A stretch of DNA of 18,707 nucleotides from an uncultured Oscillospiraceae bacterium (GTDB taxonomy: Bacteria > Bacillota > Clostridia > Oscillospirales > Oscillospiraceae): NCBI GenBank assembly GCA_934573945.1, contig CAKTMQ010000023.1, positions 1 through 18,707 of the forward strand. Direction: 5' to 3'. Below, piece by piece: positions 6,977 through 13,533 of the stretch. The notes under the pieces are model-generated. The model saw only the letters and a list, made by a program, of their open reading frames with translations, had not been told where the DNA came from and made no database searches. The number at the start of each line of letters is the position of its first letter. The stretch's first letter is position 1. Made by a program: the position numbers and the translations under genes.

Positions 6977-7004
6977 AGTATACCACAAAACAGGTAGGTT
7001 TCAA
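6977..7004 (-). promoter_or_regulatory. Sigma-A type promoter for parAB
   Basis: On the minus strand the -35 is TTGAAA (6999-7004), followed by a 16-bp spacer and the -10 TATACT (6977-6982). A TGG directly before the -10 gives an extended -10 element. Both hexamers match the vegetative consensus at five of six bases. The predicted start lies about 30 nt before the parA GTG. The parS pair at 7050-7105 lies 46 bp or more upstream, so ParB spreading could repress this promoter; that is an inference. Confidence 0.78.
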
Positions 7005-7049
7005 CACTTTTTTCACGCCAGCGGCGGTTTTTTGCACGAATTGTAAGAG

Positions 7050-7065
7050 CGTTTCACGTGAAACA
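7050..7065. promoter_or_regulatory. parS site upstream of parA
   Basis: CGTTTCACGTGAAACA holds the perfect 14-bp palindrome GTTTCACGTGAAAC (7051-7064) and matches the parS consensus at 15 of 16 positions, with only the first base different. It lies between the parA promoter and the second parS, and the centres of the two sites are exactly 40 bp apart. Confidence 0.9.
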
Positions 7066-7082
7066 TCCTATACACAGGGAAA

Positions 7083-7112
7083 GGGAGCGTGTTTCACGTG
7101 AAACACACTCCC
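7083..7112. repeat. 30-bp near-palindrome enclosing a parS, possible weak terminator of the glycosidase gene
   Basis: The arms GGGAG and CTCCC (7083-7087 and 7108-7112) extend the central parS into a 30-bp inverted repeat with a single mismatched pair. It lies 11 bp downstream of the stop of the leftward GH13 gene. The leftward transcript can therefore fold into a long hairpin, followed only by TTT and then CCC, so termination would be weak at best. The DNA may serve both as a ParB-loading site and as an RNA 3'-end structure. Confidence 0.6.
7090..7105. promoter_or_regulatory. Perfect parS site
   Basis: TGTTTCACGTGAAACA is a 16-of-16 match to the chromosomal parS consensus and a perfect palindrome. 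It is the second of a closely spaced pair and lies within the larger inverted repeat at 7083-7112. Confidence 0.95.
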
Positions 7113-7122
7113 TCTATCCGAT

Positions 7123-8964
7123 TTAGAACAGGATCATGCCGTCCAGCGGCGGCAGCGTCAGATGTAATGTGCCGCCCTGTACCCAGAACCTCTGCAGGCT
7201 TACGCCGTCTGTGGCAAGGCCGTCCGGCCAGGGAAGGGCCAGCTCATAGGGTTGATCGCCTGCGTTGAGCAGGGTGTAGGTGGTCTCGCCGTTCAGCGTG
7301 CGGCGGAAGATCAGCACGCCGCCCTCCGCCGTCAGATAGGTGAGATCACCGCCGCGCAGGGAGGGGCGGCTCTGCCGCAGGGCGCCCAGTGTCCGGTACA
7401 GGGACACCAGCCCGGTGTCCGCCTTGCCCCAGGGGTAGGTGCGGCGGTTCAAAGGATCCTCGAAGCCCTCCACACCGGCCTCATCTCCATAGTAGATGGT
7501 GGGGGAGCCGGGGAAGGTGTACAGCAGCAGCACTGCCAGCTTCAGCCGTGCCGCCGCCAGCGCACGCTGGGCGGGGGAGAGGCGAAAGTCCCGCCGCGCC
7601 TCCTTTGTCTCCGGCGTCTGGGCGGCGCCCAGCAGCGTCAGAATGCGGGGGGTATCGTGGGTGCCCAGAATATTCAGCCCGCCGTAGAAGGCGGCGGGGG
7701 GATAGTTCTCCCGCAGCTCCTCCATGGTGTCCCGGAAGGCCGCCGCGCTGCCGCCCCGGAGATAATCCAGCAGGGCAGTCCGCAGGGGATAGTTCATCAG
7801 ACCGTGGGTCTCCCGCCCCAGCAGATACCGCCGCCGCCGGGAGTAGGCGATCTTGTTGCTGCCGTCCTCCCACACCTCGCCCAGCAGATAGGCGTCGGGG
7901 GATTCCTCCTCCATCACCTGACGGATCTGGGCGATAAAGTCGTCAGGCAGCTCGTCGGCCACATCCAGCCGCCAGCCGGAGACGCCGCAGCGCAGCCAGT
8001 GACGGATCACGCTGTCCTGCCCCTGTATGATGAACTCCCGGTAGGCCGGTGCGTTCTCGTTGACGGCGGGCAGTGTGTCAATGCCCCACCAGGCGTCATA
8101 TTTGTCCGGCCAGTGCTGGAAGCAAAACCAGTCGGCATAGGGAGAGTCCTTGCTCTGGTAAGCGCCCAGCGTGCGGAAAAAGCCGTGACGGTTGAAGTAG
8201 CGGCTGTCGTCGCCGGTGTGGTTGAACACGCCGTCCAGCATCACACGGATACCCCGCTTGGCGGCCTCAGCGCACAGCGTCCGCAGATCCTCCTCCGTGC
8301 CCAGCATGGGGTCGACCAGCATATAATCCGCCGTGTCGTAGCGGTGGTTGCTGGCGGCGTAGAAGATGGGGTTGAGATACAGGGTGGTGACGGACAGGCT
8401 CCGGAGATAGTCCAGCTTGGAACAGATACCCGCCAGACTGCCGCCGAAGAAGTCGCTGCTCCAGCGCCCGGTAAGAGGATCAGCGCCGATAGCCGGCAGC
8501 TCGTCCCAGCTCTCGTGAACGGTGCGCTGTCCCAGCAGACCCCGGGGCTCCGGCTTGCGGAGACGGCAGAAACGGTCTGGGAAAATCTGGTACGTCACGC
8601 CTTCGCCGAACCAGCCGGGCGTGGGGGTGTCCTCATAGACCGTCAGCTGCCAGGGACGGCAGTCCTCCCGCCGCCGGTGCCAGCCGTCACGCCCCAGAAA
8701 GCGGCAGCTGCCATCCCGGCAGGTGAAACGGAAGGAGTACCATACCAGCTCCGGCGCGGCGGGAGCGGCGTAGACACCGGAAAATCCGCCGTCACAGGCA
8801 GGCAGTGCCGTCTCCTCCTGCCGGTCGGCAAACTCCTGAAAGGTCAGCAGCGCACAGGCGGCAAAGGGTTCCTCCGGCGTCAGGGTAAAAGTGACCCCGG
8901 CACCGCAGGTAACGGCGCCGAAGGGGGATTTATGGTGTATATCACGGGAATCAAAAACAGACAT
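7123..8964 (-). CDS. GH13 alpha-amylase family glycosidase (neopullulanase/cyclomaltodextrinase-like)
   Basis: Hydrolase of alpha-glucan or maltodextrin, 613 residues, with no signal peptide, so probably cytoplasmic. All four GH13 regions are present: DGVFNH near 244-249, GWRLDVADE near 330-338 (nucleophile Asp334), LLGEVWED near 360-367 (acid/base Glu363) and ILGTHDT near 432-438 (stabilising Asp437). YQIFPDRF near 125-132 and the SPTIYYGDEAGVEG segment are also typical. About 115 N-terminal residues form a beta-rich module like the neopullulanase N domain, and the C-terminus looks like the usual beta domain. I used the ATG at 8964; a TTG two codons upstream is possible, and GGAAGAG lies before both. 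It starts 33 bp after pbp2, so it may be read with the cell-wall genes. The exact substrate cannot be told from sequence. Confidence 0.93.
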   Translation of the reverse strand: MSVFDSRDIHHKSPFGAVTCGAGVTFTLTPEEPFAACALLTFQEFADRQEETALPACDGGFSGVYAAPAAPELVWYSFRFTCRDGSCRFLGRDGWHRRREDCRPWQLTVYEDTPTPGWFGEGVTYQIFPDRFCRLRKPEPRGLLGQRTVHESWDELPAIGADPLTGRWSSDFFGGSLAGICSKLDYLRSLSVTTLYLNPIFYAASNHRYDTADYMLVDPMLGTEEDLRTLCAEAAKRGIRVMLDGVFNHTGDDSRYFNRHGFFRTLGAYQSKDSPYADWFCFQHWPDKYDAWWGIDTLPAVNENAPAYREFIIQGQDSVIRHWLRCGVSGWRLDVADELPDDFIAQIRQVMEEESPDAYLLGEVWEDGSNKIAYSRRRRYLLGRETHGLMNYPLRTALLDYLRGGSAAAFRDTMEELRENYPPAAFYGGLNILGTHDTPRILTLLGAAQTPETKEARRDFRLSPAQRALAAARLKLAVLLLYTFPGSPTIYYGDEAGVEGFEDPLNRRTYPWGKADTGLVSLYRTLGALRQSRPSLRGGDLTYLTAEGGVLIFRRTLNGETTYTLLNAGDQPYELALPWPDGLATDGVSLQRFWVQGGTLHLTLPPLDGMILF

Positions 8965-8997
8965 AGGCAAATTCTCTTCCTGTTGTTGGAATAGCGG

Positions 8998-11001
8998 TCA
9001 TTTGATCAGGGCGTTCTCGCCGGTCACGCCGCCGCCGGCCAGCCGGTCGGCAAAATAGGCGTTGATAACCTCCACCGCTGTGGAGGCCAGTGCCGCACCG
9101 GCGCCGCCCTTTTCAATGACGATGGCCACGGCGATCTCCGGATCCTCATAGGGTGCGTAGGCCACGAACACGCCGTTGGCGATCTCGGTGCCCACCTGTG
9201 CCGAACCGGTCTTGGCACCGGCGGAGACCAGACAGTTGCTGAAAGCGCCGGCCAGAGAGCCGGTGGTCAGGTCGTGCATACCCTCGGTGACGGCACGGAG
9301 CGTGGATTCGGACATCTCCACCGTATTCTCCGGCGGTTCATCGTAGACGTAGAGCAGGCGGCTGTTATCGTAGCTCTTCACGCTCTTGAGCAGGTGTGCC
9401 TGGTAGTGCTCACCGCCGCCCACCAGCGTGGCGATGTAGTTGGCCAGCTGCAGCGGGGTGAACAGGTTGTAGGACTGGCCGATGGCGGCGGTCAGTACCT
9501 GACCCTCCGTCCACTCCAGATCATGGGCGTCGGCGTATTCCGGCGAGGCCACGGCACCCTTGCTGTCGCCGATCTCGATGCCGGTGGAGCGTCCCAGACC
9601 GAACTGGTCAGCGTAATCGTCAATGGTCTCGATGCCGGTCAGACGGCCGACCTCATAGAAAAAATAGTTGCAGGACACGGTGATGGCCTGGCTTACGTTC
9701 ACCCGCTGGTGGGTATAGCCCAGCGGCCACACCCAGCACCAGGGCTGGGGATATTCGTAAAAGGTGTACACACCCTTATCCAGAATGGTGGAGGAGGGGG
9801 TGATGATGCCGGATTCCAGCGCTGCCACCGCTGTCACCATCTTGAAGGTGGAGCCGGGGGCATAGGTGCCGTTGACGGCACGGTTGAACATAGGCAGCCG
9901 TTCGTCGGCAAGGAGGTCGTTGTAATCCTGTCCGAAGGTGGACAGATCAAAGGAGGGATAGGAAGCCAGCGCCAGTACCTCACCGGTGCCCACCTTTACC
10001 ACGGCGGCGGCGCCGCCCCGCTGGTCGCTGTCCTTGTCGATCATGCTCTCAATGGTCTTGGCCAGCGCCTCCTCCGTGGCGGCCTGCAGATCCAGATCCA
10101 GCGTCACCGCCACGGTTCCGCCGGGCTTGGGCTCGGAGACGTACATCTCACCGGTGATCTTCCCCTTGTCGTCGGTGGTGATCAGCCGCGTGCCGTCCTG
10201 CCCGTGGAGCCAGTCCTCAAAGGCGCGCTCCACGCCGCTTTCACCCACCAGCGCATCCATGGAGTAGCCCTTGTCCCGGTACTCCGGCCAGTCCTCGGCG
10301 TAGATGCGGGTGATCCGCCCCAGAATGTGGGCGGCATAGGTGGTGTTGTACTGGCGCATGGAGGCCTGTCCCGTGGTCACACCGGCGAAATCGCCGTCGG
10401 TGATCTGGGAGATCAGCTGGGTGGACACATCCTCGGCAAACACATAGCTGCTGCGGCTGGACAGCTCGTAGCGCACGCCGGCGATGAGCCGGGCCTGGGC
10501 ATCGGTATAGGCCGCGTCGATGTGGAACAGCTCCCGCAGCTGCGCCAGCAGCTCGGCGGGCATCAGTCCGCTGTCCAGCTTGTTGTTTTCCAGAAAGGTG
10601 GAAAAAGTGTCCTCCCGCCGGGAGGCCAGATAGAGATAGGGGGTGGACTGGGAGATAGGCAGCGTGTCCACCCAGACGGTGTCCGTCTCCTGACACAGCC
10701 GGAGCAGCCGCCAGATGGCGTCGTTGAGGGACTGGTCGTCGGTGAAGTTCTTTTTGCTGAAGGTCAGCGTGTAGGCCAGACGGTTGGACACCAGCACCTT
10801 GCCGTTGCGGTCGGTGATGATGCCGCGGCTGGCCTCCACCGACTCCCACGTAGCGTTGGAGGCGATGGATTTGGCGCGGTTCTCGCTGCCGTGAATGATC
10901 TGGGCGTCGTAGAGCGCCCCGAGAAACAGCAGCATGGTGAGCGCCACCGCCACCACCAGTACAGACAGACGGGTGCGGGCGGGGTGCGGATTTTTCATCA
11001 T
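8998..11001 (-). CDS. mrdA: Penicillin-binding protein 2 (elongasome transpeptidase)
   Basis: Class B penicillin-binding protein that cross-links peptidoglycan during cylindrical growth, with RodA, MreC and MreD. It has 667 residues. A short cytoplasmic tail precedes a membrane anchor at about 12-30. The dimerisation/linker domain starts at SRGIITDRNGKVLVSN (58-73). In the transpeptidase domain the active-site Ser384 is in STFK, SCN is at 443-445 and KTG at 597-599. The ATG at 11001 has AAAGGAG 9 nt upstream; a second ATG follows directly. It is 36 bp downstream of mreD, the standard mreC-mreD-pbp2 order, which supports PBP2 over a sporulation SpoVD-type or a divisome PBP3. No rodA is beside it in this window. 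Confidence 0.95.
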   Translation of the reverse strand: MMKNPHPARTRLSVLVVAVALTMLLFLGALYDAQIIHGSENRAKSIASNATWESVEASRGIITDRNGKVLVSNRLAYTLTFSKKNFTDDQSLNDAIWRLLRLCQETDTVWVDTLPISQSTPYLYLASRREDTFSTFLENNKLDSGLMPAELLAQLRELFHIDAAYTDAQARLIAGVRYELSSRSSYVFAEDVSTQLISQITDGDFAGVTTGQASMRQYNTTYAAHILGRITRIYAEDWPEYRDKGYSMDALVGESGVERAFEDWLHGQDGTRLITTDDKGKITGEMYVSEPKPGGTVAVTLDLDLQAATEEALAKTIESMIDKDSDQRGGAAAVVKVGTGEVLALASYPSFDLSTFGQDYNDLLADERLPMFNRAVNGTYAPGSTFKMVTAVAALESGIITPSSTILDKGVYTFYEYPQPWCWVWPLGYTHQRVNVSQAITVSCNYFFYEVGRLTGIETIDDYADQFGLGRSTGIEIGDSKGAVASPEYADAHDLEWTEGQVLTAAIGQSYNLFTPLQLANYIATLVGGGEHYQAHLLKSVKSYDNSRLLYVYDEPPENTVEMSESTLRAVTEGMHDLTTGSLAGAFSNCLVSAGAKTGSAQVGTEIANGVFVAYAPYEDPEIAVAIVIEKGGAGAALASTAVEVINAYFADRLAGGGVTGENALIK

Positions 11002-11037
11002 AAAAGGACGCTCCTTTCAGGCGGGATCAGGGGGCGT

Positions 11038-11544
11038 TCACCGTCCGGCAAACCGACGGTGGACACGGGAAAAGGCCAGATGGATCAGGATCGTCACCGG
11101 CAGGGAGACCAGCACCTCCCGCACCAGCAGCCACAGCGCCGCCGACAGCGGCGTACCGCGCGACATGGAGAAAGCCATGGCGTTGAGCAGTCCCGTCAGC
11201 GTCAGCGCGGCGGTGGATACCGCCAGCGAGCACACGGCGCCGGGCATGATGAGATGCCGTGCCGCCAGTCCGGCCACAATGGCCGACAGCAGCAGCGCCG
11301 CGGTGTAAAAGCAGGGAAAGGCGCCGGTGAAGAGGGCGTCGCACACCAGCCCCAATACGATGGCGAACACCGGCCCCTCCCGCTTTCCCTCAAAGGAGGC
11401 GGCGATGGCTGCCAGCGCGGGCAGAAGAAAGGGGTGCACGCCCCAGATCCGCAGATGGGGCAGCACCAGCTGCTGCACCAACAGGAACAGCAGCGTCCAG
11501 AGGCTGTAGAACAGCCACTTGAGTGTCAGCAGTCGTCGGGTCAT
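11038..11544 (-). CDS. mreD: Rod shape-determining protein MreD
   Basis: MreD is a small integral membrane protein of the elongasome. It has 168 residues, nearly all in hydrophobic helices: LFYSLWTLLFLLVQQLVLP, FLLPALAAIAASF, VFAIVLGLVCDALFTG, FYTAALLLSAIVAGLAAR, CSLAVSTAALTLTGLLNAM and VREVLVSLPVTILIHLAF, followed by a basic tail VHRRFAGR. There are no catalytic motifs; the call rests on this topology, length and the position between mreC and pbp2. The ATG at 11544 follows GGAG and begins 4 bp after the mreC stop, so translation is probably coupled. Confidence 0.92.
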   Translation of the reverse strand: MTRRLLTLKWLFYSLWTLLFLLVQQLVLPHLRIWGVHPFLLPALAAIAASFEGKREGPVFAIVLGLVCDALFTGAFPCFYTAALLLSAIVAGLAARHLIMPGAVCSLAVSTAALTLTGLLNAMAFSMSRGTPLSAALWLLVREVLVSLPVTILIHLAFSRVHRRFAGR

Positions 11545-11548
11545 GGCG

Positions 11549-12388
11549 TCACTCCACGATGTCGAAGCCGGTGATGAGGAACAGCTGCGTCAGGCCGTTG
11601 ATGTCGGCCTTGGGTGTCACCACGGCGTACTGAGTCAGTCCGGCCACGTCGGTGCGCAGCTCCTCCACCGAGCCGATCACCAGCCCGGAGGGATAGTACC
11701 CGCCCAGTCCCGATGTCACCACCAGATCGCCGCTGATCAGGCTCTCCGGGTCAGACAGGTAGGTCAGCGCCAGCTGTCCCTGGCTCATCAGCCCCAGCTG
11801 TCCCACGGCCACCGCCACCTGCTCGGTGCGGAATACCTGTGCGCCGATGGAGCTGGTGGTGTCCAGCACCGTCGTCACGGTGCACCAGTTCAGTCCCGCG
11901 TCGGTGACCACGCCCACCAGATCGCCGGAGGCGTCGATGGCGCAGTTGCCGATGGCCACACCGGCGGAGGTGCCCTTGCTGAGAGTGATGGTGCTGGACC
12001 AGTTCGTCACCGATCGCTCCGTTACCCGCGCCGAGACCGTCTGCAGATCCCGCCGCTGGCTCTGCAGATCCAGCAGCTCCCGCAGACGGCTGTTTTCCTC
12101 GCTGTCCTTCTGCGCCTGCCGCAGCTGCCGCTCCAGATCGGCCACCTGGGCGCGCAGAGTATCGTTTTCCGCCTGAAGAGCGGCCACATTGTCAAAATGA
12201 TCGCCGATGCCCTGTATCCATCCGGTCACGGCGGAGCCCGCCGAGCGGAAGGGAGAGGCGATCACACCGGCGGCGTTGCGCAGAAAGGGCGTGCCGGAGC
12301 TGACGGCGGAGATGATGCACAGCGTCACCACTACCACCGCCACACCGGCCAGCAGCCATATGCCGTTTTTGGAAAAAAATCGTTTCAT
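11549..12388 (-). CDS. mreC: Rod shape-determining protein MreC
   Basis: MreC is a bitopic membrane protein that activates PBP2 and links it to MreB. It has 279 residues. A short basic N-terminus (MKRFFSKNG) precedes one transmembrane helix at about 10-29. A coiled coil follows at about 66-108 (QAENDTLRAQVADLERQLRQ), then the beta-barrel MreC domain containing VTERSVTNWSSTITLSKG and SGDLVVTSGLGGYYPSGLVIG. The ATG at 12388 has AAAAGGA upstream, 30 bp after maf. In many clostridia mreB lies between maf or radC and mreC; it is absent here. Confidence 0.96.
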   Translation of the reverse strand: MKRFFSKNGIWLLAGVAVVVVTLCIISAVSSGTPFLRNAAGVIASPFRSAGSAVTGWIQGIGDHFDNVAALQAENDTLRAQVADLERQLRQAQKDSEENSRLRELLDLQSQRRDLQTVSARVTERSVTNWSSTITLSKGTSAGVAIGNCAIDASGDLVGVVTDAGLNWCTVTTVLDTTSSIGAQVFRTEQVAVAVGQLGLMSQGQLALTYLSDPESLISGDLVVTSGLGGYYPSGLVIGSVEELRTDVAGLTQYAVVTPKADINGLTQLFLITGFDIVE

Positions 12389-12418
12389 ACACGTTGTGTC
12401 CTTTTCCTGCCGTGTCCG

Positions 12419-12988
12419 TCACAGCAGCGTTACGCCGAAGTCCGCCAGCATCCGGCTCAGCAGCAGCACCGGCAGTCCCATGACGTTGAAGAAATCACCG
12501 TCGATCCGCTCCACCAGCAGGGAGCCGAGCCCCTGCACACCGTAAGCACCGGCCTTGTCCATCGGCTCGCCGCTGCGGATATAGGCGGTCAGCTCCCGGG
12601 TGTCGGCCTCCCGGAACCAGACCCGGGTGGTCTGGGAGCGGGTCATGACCTGTCCGTCCTGCCGCACCGTCACGCCGGTGCACACGGTGTGCTGCCGCCC
12701 CTGCAGGGCGGAGAGCATCCGCAGCGCATCCGCCTCGTCCCGGGGCTTGCCCAGCCGCTTGCCGTCCAGAAACACCATGGTGTCGGCGGTGATAACGATG
12801 TCACCGGGCTGTGTCTGCACCGCGTCGGACTTCCGGCGGGAGATGCGGCACACCGTCTCCTCCGGCGTCAGACCGTCGGGGCAGGATTCATCCACCTGCG
12901 GCACGGAGACCACAAAATCCCGGATCCCGATCCGCCCCAGCAGCTCCTGCCGCCGGGGTGAGCCGGAGGCCAATACGATCCTTGCCAT
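12419..12988 (-). CDS. maf: Maf family nucleoside triphosphate pyrophosphatase
   Basis: Maf hydrolyses dTTP, UTP or modified nucleotides to monophosphates, a house-cleaning activity; overexpression blocks septation in Bacillus. It has 189 residues from the ATG at 12988 (MARIVLASGSPRRQELL), with GGAGG 7 nt upstream. The nucleotide-binding signature SGSPRRQELL is at 8-17, a conserved ISRRKS at about 49-54, VITADTMV at 65-72 with catalytic Asp69, then GKP at 80-82 and DKAGAYGVQG further on. The dut stop codon overlaps its ribosome site, so the two are coupled. Maf before mreC is a common clostridial arrangement. Confidence 0.96.
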   Translation of the reverse strand: MARIVLASGSPRRQELLGRIGIRDFVVSVPQVDESCPDGLTPEETVCRISRRKSDAVQTQPGDIVITADTMVFLDGKRLGKPRDEADALRMLSALQGRQHTVCTGVTVRQDGQVMTRSQTTRVWFREADTRELTAYIRSGEPMDKAGAYGVQGLGSLLVERIDGDFFNVMGLPVLLLSRMLADFGVTLL

Positions 12989-12992
12989 GCTG

Positions 12993-13442
12993 TTACCTCC
13001 CTGTGGAGCCGAAGCCGCCGGTGCCCCGCTCCGTCTCGTCCAGCTCGTCCACAAAGGTCAGCTGGGGCTGTATCACCGGCAGTACCATCAGCTGGGCGAT
13101 GCGGTCGCCGTCATGGATCACATAGTCGGTGTCCGACTCGTTGAACAGCGCCACCCGCAGCTCGCCCCGGTAATCGCTGTCAATGACCCCCACGCCATTG
13201 GCCATGGTAATGCCGTGCCTGGAGGCCAGCCCGCTGCGGGCGCAGATCAGCGCCACGTAGTCGGCGCCGGGCAGGGCAATGGCCACGCCGGTGGGCAGTA
13301 CCTGCCGTGCCCCGGCCTGCAGCACCACGTCACCGTCCAGGCAGGCGCACAAGTCCATGGCAGCGCTGCCGGGGGTGGCAAAATGGGGTGCCGGGATGGT
13401 GTCGCCGATCTTGGGCGACAGGGCTTTTATCTGTAAGATCAT
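12993..13442 (-). CDS. dut: Deoxyuridine 5'-triphosphate nucleotidohydrolase (dUTPase)
   Basis: Trimeric dUTPase that removes dUTP and supplies dUMP for thymidylate synthesis. It has 149 residues, with all five motifs in order: PGSAAMDLCA (24-33), ARSGLA (68-73), GVIDSDYRGEL (85-95, catalytic Asp88), DRIAQLMV (113-120) and RGTGGFGSTG (139-148). The ATG at 13442 has AGGAG 8 nt upstream. It lies directly before maf, so two nucleotide-pool sanitising enzymes form a pair. The 91-bp AT-rich gap upstream (13443-13533) probably contains its promoter, but I found no convincing -35/-10 pair there. Confidence 0.97.
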   Translation of the reverse strand: MILQIKALSPKIGDTIPAPHFATPGSAAMDLCACLDGDVVLQAGARQVLPTGVAIALPGADYVALICARSGLASRHGITMANGVGVIDSDYRGELRVALFNESDTDYVIHDGDRIAQLMVLPVIQPQLTFVDELDETERGTGGFGSTGR

Positions 13443-13533
13443 GTGGTTTTCTCCTGTGTGTTTGAATACGATACGTATAAAGCGAATTAGATATTACTGA
13501 TTGGATACAAATTTGCTGCGGGAAAGGCACTGC

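Noticed and set aside
9274..11574. A 766-codon open frame on the plus strand opposite pbp2 and mreD
   Set aside because: It lies antisense to well-recognised genes, its translation is low-complexity Gly/Gln/His/Arg-rich as expected from the reverse of GC-rich codons, and it has no recognisable domain.
13443..13533. A defined promoter for dut
   Set aside because: The gap is AT-rich with TAATAT and TATACG hexamers, but no -35 box at 16-18 bp gives a convincing pair.
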